Assembly: GCA_963854835.1 (NCBI GenBank)
Contig: OY978525.1
Span: forward strand, 114,651,018-114,715,017
Reading direction: 5' to 3'
DNA from: Megamerina dolium
Lineage: Eukaryota > Arthropoda > Insecta > Diptera > Megamerinidae
DNA: 64,000 nucleotides
Below, in pieces: positions 24,724 to 36,974 of this stretch. Under the pieces are notes generated by a model, which searched no databases, was not told where the DNA came from, and was given only the letters and a program-made list of their open reading frames with translations. The position numbers and the translations under genes were made by a program. Within the stretch, counting starts at the first letter, position 1, and the number at the start of each line of letters is the position of its first letter.

Positions 24724-25770
24724 TGTCGTATTTAAACTCCAGCCCAAAATTTTAGTAGTCCCAAATATTTTTATATGTAGTTTTAAGTCGATTTTTTATC
24801 TAAATAACCTGACATTACTCTCAGAAGTTCCAGTAGGGAATCTTTGGAGGTTGATAAACACATCCGCGAAGTATGTATCACAAGGAGCATCTTTCGGCTT
24901 AGGTAAACTCTCTTATTGAGCGAGCTGCCACACAAAGCTAGTCTTAATCGGTAGTATGGTGATATAGTCCTATTAGTATGAGAATTACAACTTTACTGAA
25001 AACTGCAGATCAAAACGAGATAATTCTAAGTACTGTACAAGTAGTATATAATGGATAGCTTGCTACGACAACAGAGCCAACATTACTTTAAGAATTGCCA
25101 AACCAAACCTTTTTGTATTAAAAATTAGTCAGTACGTTCAGCCAATGTTATAGATACCTGATTAAGTGGCATACATATTGAGAAAATATGTGATGATGCT
25201 TCCAATGTGGTGATTTGGACATTCAGCGAACATGAAATTGTTGAGTTCATTGCTCTAGCATTTTACAATATTTTAAATCATGATAAATATATAAATTAAT
25301 TGGATTGATATTCTTAATAATATCCCAAAATATGTTGCACAATTTATTCAAATGAAAAATTTTTTTTCCATTTAACTACTCGTACATACTCATAGTGTAC
25401 TTAGTTTTAAGTTAAGTAAATGTATTGTATAATTTACATACATCACTGCTCCTTGATTCTCTTTATAAATATCTTTCGTGTAGGGCTATTCATCTATATA
25501 TGAAAGCTTTGTCTTTGTAAATCGTTTATACTAAATTCCACAACATTGGAAATTTCTATTGCTATTTTATTGCCATACTAAGCTCTTCTCATCTCATCAT
25601 AGTTTTGATTGTACTTTTCTGTGTGCCTTTATGCATGATGCCTTCAGCAGCACAAGCACAATTGTTGAATAAGAGCAAATAGTGATTTTGCTCATTTTTT
25701 TCATTGAATATTTTTTTTTTTTTGTTTACTCATCTTTTGTTTTGATTTCTGGTTTGTTTTTATACGTATT
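24724..25770. other. Intron, no feature recognised
   Basis: AT-rich. The first part may still contain decayed transposon sequence, but I could not match it. Confidence 0.5.
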
Positions 25771-26040
25771 AGGGTTGCAAGACCGTCTCACATCTGCTGG
25801 GTACTTGCCCTGCTTTGTGCAAAAGACGCAAAAAATTCCTGAGATATTACCAGTTGAATTACTTAGCCCCTTATTAGGCGTTCATATTAGCAAGCTCCTA
25901 AATTTCGTCAAAAGTTCTGGTTGGTTCGACGTAGTCGAGTAAGAATATTCGCGTGGTACCACAATGGGCCTTTCTCTGGCCTACGTGTGCCATACTTTTT
26001 AGAGAGCAACAACTCTAACCTAACCTAACCTAATTCTAAG
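25771..26040 (+). mobile_element. LINE 3'-terminal fragment with TAACC tail
   Basis: The reading frame to 25942 ends SKLLNFVKSSGWFDVVE, like the C-terminus of LOA/I-type LINE ORF2 proteins. The 3' UTR holds GTGGTACCACAATGGGCC, then AGAGAGCAACAAC, and ends in a run of (TAACC) repeats at 26015-26034. The 5' part is missing. Its UTR matches the tail of SINE copy 1. Confidence 0.65.
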
Positions 26041-26349
26041 ACTTTTCAGATAGCCGGGAGCCCGGGATTGACATCGCTAATATTCTAACCCAAAATCAGT
26101 CACTCCTCAGTGATTGTTCGTTTAAAGTTTTACTTTTATTACTTTTATATTCAATTTACTAGGTATCTATTGTTGTTGTTTTCGTCTTTTTTTTCGCCTT
26201 TTATTAAACTTTGTAAATGTATCCTTGTTGTCCTTTTGTTGTTTGTTAAATATTCTTATCTTCCCATCATTCCTATTGTTTGAAGATTTAAATTCATTTA
26301 TACCATGGGTAAACATTATGCTAACATTGATTTTTCCTTTTGTTTCCAG

Positions 26350-26509
26350 GTGTTACAAAACAAGTGGGCGATGCTCTCTTATTGGAGGGTCAACAACGTA
26401 CTGGACGCGTTGTAAGCATTGGTATCGCTCCCTGGGGCATTGTTGAGCGTAATCATGAGTTGTTGGGTCATAATCGTGAGGTTCCTTGTCATAGTATCAG
26501 TTCTCCAAG
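26350..26509 (+). CDS. Trpm: Trpm exon 6 (GIAPWGIVE)
   Basis: The acceptor is TTTTGTTTCCAG|GTG and the donor is AAG|GTGAGT. The exon is 160 bases, phase 1 to phase 2. It reads VTKQVGDALLLEGQQRTGRV, then the TRPM signature GIAPWGIVE, and ends HSISSP. The preceding intron (about 3.6 kb) carries a DNA transposon with two nested SINEs and a LINE tail. Confidence 0.97.
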
Positions 26510-26989
26510 GTGAGTATTGTGTGTAGGTAGACTATTTAAAACAGTTGGCTCTAATATGTTCGTGTGTTTGAGTTGATAAGCAGATGTTTTGTATACAATA
26601 TGTATACATTTGATAAAATGATGTATGAAATTTGTATGTAGTTACGTGAAATTTTGTTGCAATTTCAAATTCTATTCGTCATACAATTTGGTGTAGTTCA
26701 CTATTATAGGTCCCAATGTGTATGTGTTTATTGGAGTTGTTTAGATTTTCTTAAGCTATTAACGATTTTCTTATATCGTTTATATCGATTTTACACATTT
26801 CAAGATTGAAAATATTTAGTACAATCTTGAAAAAATCAAAATGACCAAAACTAACGAAATTTGTCAAACTACGCACTCCTTGAAAAATTTGAAATTGATA
26901 TCATGGAGATCATAATTTTCGTCATATTCCCTGAGTTAAGGTGTCGAAATAGAATTTTTTTCAGTAGTAAACAAATACTAAAACTAAAG

Positions 26990-27800
26990 TACTCATCTCA
27001 GACTAGTCTCGGATTCTATCAGGAAAAAGGTGGGGGCCAATCTCGCAATACGTTCGTCTAATTTCGATGTTATCAGTGACTTTAAATATCTTGGAGTTAA
27101 TTTCAACAACAACAACAATAACCTGTCATCTGAAATCAGCCAAAGAATACTGTCAGCAAATCGTTGCTATTTCTCCCTATGTAACTACTTCAAGAGCCGC
27201 CTGCCTACTTAACCGGAGCACTAAGGTTTCCCTATACCGGACGCTAATAATACCTCGCCTGTTATACGGAAGTGAATCATGGATCGTCAGTGAAGCAGAT
27301 AAGCAGAGGTGGCTTAACTGGAGCACTAAGGTTTTCCTATATCGGCCGCTAATAATACCCTGTCTGGTATACGGAAGTGAATCATAGAACGTCAGTAAAG
27401 CAGATAAGCAGAGATTGCTGGTTTTTGAGAGGAAAATCCTGCGGAAATTTTTCGGAGCAATAAATGACAACGGGTTTTGGAGAAAGAGATACAACGATGA
27501 GCTACCTTCTATCATCAAAATCATAATGATTAACCAACTCAGATGGGCAGGTCACGTCTTGAGAGTTGACAATTCCTAGCCACCACAACAAATTCTATTT
27601 GCAAAATGCCACACGAGAAGAAGAAAGGGGGGGTGCCTATGGCTGAGATGGATAGATAGAGTCGATGGCAATGCCAACTCCCTGGGTATACGAGCGTAGA
27701 GATCGTAGGCGCGGGACCGTGAAAATTGGAGACTAATATTGCAACAGGCCAAGATCCGACCTGGATTGTCCAGCCGACAATGATGATGATGAAGCGAATA
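26990..27800 (+). mobile_element. RTE/CR1-like LINE 3' half, with internal duplication
   Basis: The plus strand reads VISDFKYLGVNF, SQRILSANRCYFSLCNYF, then LYRTLIIPRLLYGSESW, VFERKILRKFFGAIND, and NQLRWAGHVLRVDN, the canonical order after a LINE reverse transcriptase. It ends near a GATGATGAT tail at about 27780. A 105-base segment is tandemly duplicated in frame (27209-27313 and 27314-27418). Several stops break the frame. Confidence 0.8.
27209..27418 (+). repeat. 105-bp tandem duplication in LINE
   Basis: Two direct copies begin TTAACCGGAGCACTAAGG and TTAACTGGAGCACTAAGG and both end GCAGATAAGCAGAG followed by a few bases. They are 35 codons each and differ at roughly 12 positions, so the duplication is not recent, or it was inherited from the parent element. 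Confidence 0.85.
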
Positions 27801-28231
27801 ATTTTCGGAGATTTCTCTATCACTCCCAGTTTTAGAACAGATTTGTGACTGATTTTTTGGTTTTCTGGAATCTATCATATCTGTATGTGCTTGACGTTAT
27901 TCCTATTAGATTTTTCCATAGAAAATGGAAAATTTCTGTATTCGATCTTCTTTTAGTAAAATATACAAATATAATCTCTGAATTTTGGAATAGTTGGTGC
28001 TATAATTTTGCATATAATATTTTTAATTAATTATCTCGATATTACGGAATTTCTTCCTTCCAAAGAAAAGCGAAATCGAATTTTGTGTACAAAATTTCTT
28101 TATTGTTTCTAATTTTTGGAGAAATTTACCATTGAAATCTTCAGTTTTTGACTTTATAATCCGTAAAAATATATTAAATGATGAATTAAACATGTTTAGT
28201 TTATGGATGAATGGACACTAATACATACCTA

Positions 28232-28285
28232 ACCCTGTAGTTCAGTTGGTTAGAGTATTGGTCTTTTGCGTATAATTGTGTTATA
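28232..28285 (+). other. Decayed tRNA-like 5' half
   Basis: CCCTGTAGTTCAGTTGGTTA, then GAGTATTGGTCTTTTGCG, looks like the acceptor, D-arm (box A) and anticodon part of a tRNA, with TTTT in the anticodon-loop region. No T-arm or box B follows, so it is not a functional tRNA. It may be a tRNA pseudogene or the head of another SINE. Confidence 0.35.
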
Positions 28286-28514
28286 AAATAAATCATTATT
28301 TCATATTGATAATGTTAATGGAATTTAAATTAATTAATAATTTCATTATTTATTTACACATGTGTTGGATTTATGTGTAAACATTTTAAGAAAATCATCA
28401 AAGAATTGCAACAAAAATCTAGAAATTCTCATCAATAATTTTATTTCATTTCACAAAGATATTTTAATCCTTTTATATGTTTATATTTTTATTTTTTCCT
28501 TTTCATATACATAG

Positions 28515-28651
28515 ATCTAAATTGGCTGTATTGAACAATCGGCATGCGTACTTTTTGCTGGTCGATAATGGTACACAAGCTAAATACGGAGCAGAATTAA
28601 TATTGCGACGAAAACTGGAAAAATTCATTTCAAACTTAAAACTACATCCAT
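28515..28651 (+). CDS. Trpm: Trpm exon 7
   Basis: The acceptor is ATATACATAG|ATC and the donor is CCAT|GTAAGT. The exon is 137 bases, phase 2 to phase 1. The peptide [20 protein letters not shown], then [13 protein letters not shown], matches the 'FILADNGT..KYGAE..LRR.LE' block of TRPM channels. Confidence 0.97.
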
Positions 28652-29593
28652 GTAAGTTGTATCTTTTACATGTGTGAGTATGTCAGAATGTCTCTGTGTG
28701 TGTGTGTGTGTGTGTATGTTGCTGCATAAGTAAATGCTTTAAGTATAAGTAGTACTCATACTGGTACATATTTTCATTTATCATTCAATTTTTCGGCAAA
28801 AGACATATGCCATTCTTTAGCAAAGTAAATCGATTTAATATTATCGTTCTTTCTGCATCGTTTCATTTTTCAATGTGTCATTAAATTGTTGTGGTGGTGA
28901 TTGTGTTTTCATATCTCACCACAAATGTCATCACATAGTGTAGATTGGTTTGACTTGGGTGTGTGATGGATTTACTTACCTTTTGTGCTCGTTCAATATT
29001 AGCTTTACGTTTTTCATTCTTTATTTCAATTTGATTTGATATTTTTTTTTTCGCAATCATTCAATCGACTTATAGTATAGTTATGTGTATGAAAATAATA
29101 TCGAAATGTAGTAAGTCTTCAGTAGAGATATTTATTGTAGGGTACACTTATATTGCAAAGTAGAATTATTGATAGAATGGTCAATAATTCTACAATGTCG
29201 TACAAATCCATTTATCCATTTATTATTATTATTATTATTATTATGGCTTGTTTGCGTAAACGATCACGTTCTTGTCGATTTACAAATTTAATCGTACTAC
29301 TTAAGAGATTTAGTACTTTTTTCTTTATTGACTTCAAAATTGTGCATAATTTAATTGAAATCATTTTATTGTCAGTGGAAATTTACATTTTAATTAGTAT
29401 TTAAGTCAATTCTTACAGACGAAAACATATTGAAATTGTATATTTCACACTTGATGGTATGTCTATTTATAATGTAAAATGTTTGTTTAAGCTAACTAAG
29501 CTGATTGTAAAGTTCATGAAGTGACAATTAATACATCGACATAAATCTGTGCTAAAAATATTCACTTATCGCATGAGTGCATACGTACATATA
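28652..29593. other. Intron with GT and ATT microsatellites
   Basis: GT run at 28697-28716 and ATT run at 29221-29243. Nothing else recognised. Confidence 0.6.
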
Positions 29594-30496
29594 CGAGGGC
29601 GGTCCCAGAACTACCCGACCTAACAAAGAAAACAACAAATTTGGCAAAGTTTTTCTTTATCCATAATCTACTTTTAGCTCTATACACTTTTCCCAGCGAT
29701 ATTCTATAGCTTCGATACCTTGTTTATAATATGAACTGTTTAGCTTATTAAAATAGCCATATACCGCAGACTCCAGCTCTTCATTGTTTGCAAATTTTCT
29801 ACCACCAAACCATTTTTTCAAATTTGGAAATAGAAAATAATCCGAAGGAGCTAAATCTGTCGAATAAGGTGCATGCTGAAGCAATTCGAACTTTAACTCA
29901 TTGATTTTGGTCATCGCAATAGCGGATGTGTGAACTGGTGCATTGTCTTGATGAAACAACACTTTCCTTTTTCTCCAAATGGGGTCTTTTTTCTTTAATT
30001 TCATCACCTAAACGCTGCAACAAATTAGCATAATACTCGCCGTTGATTGTTTTTCCTTTTTGATGATAATCAATAAATCATCCAATATCCAATATCCAAT
30101 ATAATCATCTTATCCGTTTCTGGCGTGGCCACCTCAATTGGTCGACCACTACGGTGTTCGTCTTGGCAGCTCGTACGACCTCGTTTAAACTCTGGCACCC
30201 AATATTTTATGGTCGTAAACGAAGGAGCAGACTCCCCTAGAGTAGAATCTAGTTCGGCTTTAATATTCTTTGAAATGAAAGTATTGAATTACATAACGGT
30301 GACCAATTTTTTCCATGTTTACAAATTCCCTGAGGTCGTTAAATTTCAATGGTTTCAAAAAAAATATTAAACAACGTGGCGCCTTGAAACTTAAAACATA
30401 TGTTTTATAAGGTTGCCACTTTTCACCAAAATAATTTTTTTTCAAACAACTGCTGCCGTCTATATTTCAGGTGTGGTAGTTCTGGGACCGCCCTCG
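29594..30496 (-). mobile_element. 903-bp deletion derivative of the CRAGGGCGGTCCC mariner
   Basis: Perfect-looking termini CGAGGGCGGTCCCAGAACTA and its complement, with TA on both sides. The minus-strand C-terminal transposase remains: HQDNAPVHTSAIAMTKINEL, then YSTDLAPSDYFLF, YYKQGIEAIEYRWEKCIELK. The region coding for the first catalytic Asp has been deleted near 30090. It is the shorter sister of the element at 11952. Confidence 0.9.
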
Positions 30497-30539
30497 TAGC
30501 AATCTTTCTGTCAAATAGTTCTTTTTTTAAGACTGCTGA

Positions 30540-30990
30540 ATTAAGTCAACGAATTTTAATGGTTTTCATTAATAGAAACTTGAGGAAAAAAGTATTTTGA
30601 GTCAATTGAAATATTGTATTGAAATGTGTAATTGGGATCCGTGGTTTCAATATGGTCATACAAGTCTTGAAGATGGCTGTCATTCTGAATGTCCAAGCAC
30701 TGCATATACTGTATGTGATATGGTTATAAAACACAAGAAATCTGACTACGTTTCTTTGACCTAATTTCATTCTGTTTTCTCGAAGAAATTAGATATGAGG
30801 AAGCATCTTGCAAGATGGACCCTACATTTCTATGATTCGTATCGTATACGACTTTGAGTTGGACATTCTCAGCAACATTTGGATATTTTTTCTAAAGAAT
30901 TAAACCAATTTTAAGTGACAATTGTCGCTATGGCAGTAATTTTTATACAACACTGTGATTTCAAATTAAAACCACAAAGTGCTCAGACAA
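30540..30990 (+). mobile_element. Highly decayed mariner remnant
   Basis: Translated pieces on the plus strand in shifting frames read like mariner: NWDPWFQYGHTSLEDGC, then MRKHLARWTLHFYDSYRIRL. These match the usual NWV.EFKRGRTSLEDDPR and KLCARWVPRLLT segments. No ends or full ORF remain. Confidence 0.45.
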
Positions 30991-32093
30991 TAATTACCAG
31001 TATAGAATGGAGTAGCTGATAGAAAAGACTCGATTCGCCGAAGAAGAAATACATTTTATTCATCAAATCAATTCATTCAGTTGCCAAACGTATTCTGATA
31101 TTGGCTAAATTGTAAAAATTGTGATACAAATTAATTGCTTGTTCCCGCAACTCTAAATAGTGAATAGTTATGAGTTCATCAGACTAGCTGTTATTAGCTT
31201 TAGTGGAATATTTTGAGAATATTCCAGAAAATCACTGCAAGACTAACATCACTATAGAAGAATATTGAAAAATCACTTGAAAATCATATTAATTATATTG
31301 AAGCTTAAAGTAATTTTCTCTTTACATACTTTTCAATCAGTCTATAGTGTACCTATATAATATTCTATTGATTTTGAATAGTTGCATTTGCATACATTAT
31401 TTCTACATCATAAATTCATATATGTATATGATACAATATGTAATGTATAACATTAAATAAATGCAAATGTGATGTTATGTACTGAACATTAATTTAACCA
31501 GCAAGGAAGCATACGACTATAGTCAACCATCAATTGAACAACATCAACAGCATAACAACAACAACAAACATTAATCTAAAAGCGCCACATGCTTATAACC
31601 ATAAAATTCATTATCAAGATACATTTGAGCAACAAAACATCTCCTGCTGTTGATATTGCTTCAGAATAAAAGATATATAAATACGCATAGATAGAGAAAG
31701 ATAAGTGAAAACTTAGTCAGCGGAACAGTTGAAGAATGCAGATGACAAGAAATAACCACAATAACAACAACAACGAAAAAGGGGGAAAAAAAAGATGAAC
31801 AAATGATAGTCAAGTACTCTCGATAAATATCAACTAGGATAATAAGCTACAAATTGTCTTTTAATTTATATTTACTTGTATGCACGAATATGTGTGAATG
31901 AGCATGTGTGCGTGTGCATATATATGTGTGTCTATTATTGTGCATACTATCGTCTGAACTTTGATCACGTCCTTTACATTCATGAAAAATACTTAAATAC
32001 AATACATACTCGACACCCATACACACCGACACACACATCCGACACCCATATTAAAACTGTTGGTATTTTCTTTCGTTTACATTTTCATTACAG

Positions 32094-32250
32094 TTACACA
32101 TTCCAGCACACCCGTGGTCTGTCTCGTTATCGAAGGAGGTACAAATACGATACGTGCGGTACTCGAATATGTGACAGATACCCCACCAGTGCCGGTGGTT
32201 GTATGTGATGGTTCTGGTCGTGCCGCCGATTTAATAGCTTTCGTGCACAA
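32094..32250 (+). CDS. Trpm: Trpm exon 8 (VVCDGSGRA)
   Basis: The acceptor is TTTTCATTACAG|TTA and the donor is CAA|GTAAGT. The exon is 157 bases, phase 1 to phase 2. It carries [20 protein letters not shown] and [17 protein letters not shown], the phosphate-binding part of the SLOG-like fold in TRPM proteins. Confidence 0.97.
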
Positions 32251-32589
32251 GTAAGTTACCTATTGTACATAAATAAATATGTAGTTAGTATTTTCACTTA
32301 CGCATAAATACACCAACACGTACATAAATGCAGTGGCATATTAGCGTTTATCGTTTATTCATTCAATTTCTCATTTTTGCATACATACATTCATTCATTC
32401 TAAATGGGGATTTCCATTTGACACAATTAGGGTTGCCATATGCTTAAAAATCGTTTGGATTGTACAGATATTTAGTTGCGTTTTGAGTATTGTGACTTTC
32501 AGAAATATGTTTAAAAAAATTGTTTTCATATAAGTTTGATACCAGATTTTTCAATAAGTTTCTAGAATCACACATAGATGGTGCTAGTA

Positions 32590-34030
32590 GGTCCGCCATT
32601 TTATTTTGCTAAAAATGAGAAGACTTTTTTATGAACACGTGTAAAGTTTCATGTAAATCTGTCAACTTATTTTTATATTTACAGCTGTTCAAAGTAGACG
32701 TGTCACAGTGTTTTTTTTTTTTGTTCATATGGAAGTATCGTGCAATGATTAAATTTTTATTTTTGCAAGTTGTAGAACCAAAACAGATCCATGAACGATT
32801 GTTGAAAGTGTATAAGAACTCTTTAGCTTCACTTGTAATAGTGTAACAATTGGGTCGCTGCGTTTAAACAGCTGGTCGTACAAGTCTTGAAAATGATTCA
32901 TGTCAAAGACGTCCAAAAAGTGTATGAATATCAGAAATCATAGCCAATATTCAGGATATGATTTTGTAAGATTGCCGATTGACTGAGAGATATTTAGTAG
33001 ATGCTCTCGACTTCTCATTAGGCAGTGTCAGTTATATTTTAAGTTATGTTTTGGGTTTCAAAAAGCTATGTGCACAATGGGTGCCGTATTTGTTAATAAA
33101 GGATCTAAAATACATTCGAATGCGACTTTCTCAGCAACATTTGGATCGTTTTAATGAGAATTTTGTAAATCGATTCATTACTATGGAGAAGACTTAGGTT
33201 TACCACCATGATCGTGAATCAAAATAAGAGGCAAAAGAGTGGTTTGAACTGCAGCTCCAAAACGGGTTCGTGTCAAAAAGTCAGCTAAAAAGTGCTAGCG
33301 TCAGTTTTTTTGGGATGCAAAAGAAATTTTGTTGGTGGATTATCTTCAAACTGGTAAAAAAATCAACTTTGAATATTACTGTAAACTTTTGTTTAAATAA
33401 TATCAAATAAATATGTGGCACTTATGAGCCCCCATGGGCTCTTTGGCTGACCTTCTCTTCCATTACTGTTATGCGTGTTAAATTTTTGGACATTATTAGA
33501 AGGGACCTACTTATTTTAGCTGATTCCGAACGGCAGAACTCCTGCAACATAACTTTTTCTGAGTTTTGTCACAGGGTTCTTTTAGAAGCTTTTCAATGCA
33601 AATTGTCACTGCCGAAAGACAGTGGGTACCGTTCGAAAGAAAAATCGAGGTACGGCACCCAGCCGTATTTTTGGATCAGTTTGATGAAGGAATTCGTGAA
33701 AAAAGGCCAGGTTTGTAGAAGAAAAAAAAATAATTTTCAATAAGACAATGTAACTGTTCAGAAAAGTGTTTTGAGTATGGCTAAAATCAATGAATTGAAT
33801 TACGTATTATTAGAACATCCACCACATTCGCCAGATTTAGCACCTGGCTCTTCTAGTTGTTCTCAAATCTTAAAAATTTCATGCGTAGAAAGCATTTTTT
33901 GTCTAATATTGAAGTTAGAGCAGCTTGCAAAGAGAGTATTTCACAGACCTAACGGAAAACTGTGAATACCATCTCTGTAATTCATAATATGTAGGAACGT
34001 TAGAATAAATGTATTTAGCCTTTGGGAGAA
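32590..34030 (+). mobile_element. Mellifera-type mariner with a nested SINE
   Basis: The plus strand reads EPKQIHERLLKVYKNSLASL, SLGSVSYILSYVLGFKKLCA, FITMEKT (the first Asp is Glu in the MDET motif), then after the SINE DQFDEGIREKRPG, SVLSMAKINELNYVLLEHPP and HSPDLAPG. The second Asp region carries a stop. The SINE sits between NITVNFCL and DQFDEG, interrupting one former ORF. Confidence 0.8.
33399..33668 (-). mobile_element. SINE copy 4 with a deleted tRNA head
   Basis: The minus strand begins GGCTGGGTGCCGTACC and jumps straight to TCGATTTTTCTTTCGAACGG, so most of the tRNA-like part, including box A and box B, is missing. The body (CAACATAACTTTTTCTGAG on the plus strand) and 3' end (ATGTGGCACTTATGAGCCC on the plus strand) are present. 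It lies inside the mariner. Confidence 0.8.
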
Positions 34031-35269
34031 TATACTGAATAATAAAAAGCATTTTTTTCGTGTTTTTTCATTTCTGATTTCTAAAAACGTATTGAAAAAC
34101 TTGGTACCTTTACCTCATATCATATTTTACTAAAGTCGTAATATTACATTTTTAAGTGGTCACACTTAAAAAATCAAAATTTTCTGAAACAGTCCATAAT
34201 TTTTTTTAACGTGCTCGCCCATATCTGGCAACCCTATGTGCCATTCACAATGACATTATGCCAACACACTCGAGTGCACTTTAGATTTAATTTATGTTAA
34301 ATTTATGAAATTTCTTTCTTTATTTAATTGTACGAAAAAATTCATCTTGTTTACATTAACAAAAAAACAAAAACAATTTTTACACAATTTTATTTCAAGT
34401 TGCGCAAAATTATAAAATACAAGTTTATAGGGTACACAATTAACGTTGTGGTATTTGTATTCATTATGTTGTTATTCTTTGGAATTTTAAATTTGGTTAA
34501 AAAAGTTTTGTTTGGCTCGTAGAAGTTACTCCTACTACTTGAGTCATTGATGTTATTGCTTGCTTGGTCGCGTATTTAATTTGTATATTTTTTAATGTTT
34601 GATGAGAGTGCTATGAGGGCTACACTACACTATGTAGTTCCTACACAAACAATAATTTCAATTATGTGGTCTGTTTGTTTGTTTGTTCGTTTATTTATTT
34701 TTTTTGTGCTCATCGTGTATGTGGTTCGGTTGGTCTACTGTTGATAGCAACATTTCATGTTTATGAAATTTTTGTGGTTCTCTTAATCATAAATAATAGT
34801 ATTTTCTTTGTTGAGTCGCGTACATTTTTGTGATGTGTGCAATTGTTTTTTCAATTGTTGAAAATATTTCAAGACACGTGCCTGAAGCAAACAGTCTGTT
34901 TCAGCAGCCAGTCATCATTGTATCAAATTAATGCAAATATTTAAGCAATTTTAATTTCTCACTAATTTGTCTAAAATTTCATTTTATGTTGCGTTGTCCT
35001 TTTGTACTCAATTCCTTTGTACGCTACACTTAACAACCGAGAGCTACTGCAAATAATGTTTATACAAATGTTCGTACAGCATCTTTGTATTTTTGCATCA
35101 GTACGTCTGTTGCTGTTTCCGTCATCATTTCCGTTTGTCTATGCCTCCACTCGAATTTGTCTATCTCATCCACCTGTACTTCCATTTCCGCATCCACGCA
35201 TACTTTCACTTTTATTTGTATGTTCTTTTGTGTGACGGCGCGACTTTTACATTTTTTTCCATTTCACAG
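34031..35269. other. Intron, no gene seen
   Basis: AT-rich, with the mariner remnant's possible right end before 34230 and a pyrimidine-rich tail before exon 9. Confidence 0.55.
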
Positions 35270-35417
35270 ATATGCATCAGATGGCGATGAACAACCTTTA
35301 CTGGAGTCGATGCGCGATTACTTAATTGGTATGATACAAAAAACTTTCGAAGTGGGTACAGATCAAGCTGAAAAACTCTATCATGAACTTTTACAATGTA
35401 CACGCAATAAAAATCTG
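35270..35417 (+). CDS. Trpm: Trpm exon 9
   Basis: The acceptor is TTTCCATTTCACAG|ATA and the donor is CTG|GTAAGT. The exon is 148 bases, phase 2 to phase 0. The peptide YASDGDEQPLLESMRDYLIG, then TIQKTFEV-like MIQKTFEVG, and TRNKNL is the helical segment after the SLOG fold. Confidence 0.97.
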
Positions 35418-36079
35418 GTAAGTTGATTAATTATTTAAAGTCTCCAATGTACACAGAGGGAAAAATATAATACTTAAAAAGCATTCCCTCATATTTTTAC
35501 TTAAAGGAAAAAAGTTTGCAAATAAATACATAACTTATTGCTAATTAATTATGGTGAAGTGAAGAAATTTTCGCTGTTTTTTTTTTTTTTTTAAACAGCT
35601 CTTAATTTATTCAACAAATTTATATACAATGTTTATAAACAATGTTGATATTAATTTGTTTTTTCTTTTTAGCGGGGTAAAATTGGTACTTTGGGAGTAT
35701 TGTCTATGTTTTGTTCGTTGACTTTGTTGTTTTTTTTTAGTACTCTTTTAAATATTGTTAATGAAGTGAAGTAAAAATATTTAATTTCACTTCTTTCTTA
35801 TAAAAGTAGAAGTATTAAAAAATTTATCACATATTTTAATATGAGATGCGGACGAAATACTCGTAATGATATTGTTGTGATGTATAAAAGACATAAAAAT
35901 AATGATAAAAATGATAAAATTGATTTTGATCAATGAAATTACTTTTAATTAATTGAATGTTGAATAAAAAGAATAAAAATTTGGAAGACAAAAATGTCCA
36001 TAAGTATTTGGGTTAGTTGAATTTGAATTGTTTCAACTCGGGAAGATCACATCTTATGCCTAGCCTAGACCGAGCAAAA

Positions 36080-36950
36080 ATGACGATAGTTAAAACATTA
36101 ATTAAATAAATTCACGTGAGCGGAGCGGAGATGTCATTTCGACTTTCTGACGCTTGCAGTGTCTTTCATGCAGAAATATATGCAATTGAGAAGGCAGCTA
36201 AACTAATACAAGATAGTACAATTCCATTTTCGAATATCACTATCTTTGTAGACATTCAAGCGGCACTAAAGGCAATTGAATCCAGAACAGTCAAGTCGAA
36301 AATCGTGCTGAAATGCCGAGTTTCATTATGTGACGTAGGAAACCATAGGGTCTCTCTTTGTTGGGTTCCTGGATAGAGTGATATTGAAGGGAACGAATTA
36401 GCAGACGAAATGGCCAGGAGGGTATCTAGTATGGACGTCAATAAGGCCGACGACTCAGTAGAAATTCCGCTTTGCGAACTGTTTGGGTGTATAAAAGAAA
36501 TAGCTGTTAAGAAGGCTTCTGGACTAGCCTAGAAGAACTAGGGTAGGGAAGCGTGCAGTTAGAATTCTTACCGGGGTGCTCACTGGGCATTGTGCCATCG
36601 TGCCAATGTTTCAACGTTGGCGTATACCGACGAGCGGACTGTGTAGCGGTTGGCGAGATTAAAGAGGAAGAAGAATTAATAAACCACTACCTATGTCTCT
36701 GTCCAGGACTACAGACAAAATGACTTCAATGTTTGGGGTCTCGTTTCTTCAGGAGTGGACTGGACAAACTTACGAAAGTGAACTTAAAAGAGCTTCTTAA
36801 CTTCATATGGATAACACTGGTTGGTTACTCTGGGAAGGCGTGCCTCCTCCGACAATAAAGGGCAATCACAATGGGCAATAGATGCCTCCGAGTGAAAGCG
36901 TGAATATATGTTCACACGCACCCTTCAAAGCTAACACAACCTAATCCACG
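36080..36950 (+). mobile_element. LOA/I-type LINE, RNase H to 3' end
   Basis: The plus strand reads SVFHAEIYAIEKAAKLIQDS, FVDIQAALKAIES and VSLCWVPG-stop-SDIEGNELADEMA, the conserved E, D and 'H.G..GNE.AD' blocks of RNase H. Decayed C-terminal sequence follows (HWALCHRANVSTLAY). The 3' UTR has TCACAATGGGC and ends AACACAACCTAATCC. Confidence 0.8.
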
Positions 36951-36974
36951 TGATTGAAATATTAGACTAATACA

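Noticed and set aside
26015..26034. Telomeric (TTAGG)-like repeat
   Set aside because: The short TAACC run is the 3' end of a LINE UTR and recurs at the tail of SINE copy 1. Flies also lack TTAGG telomeres.
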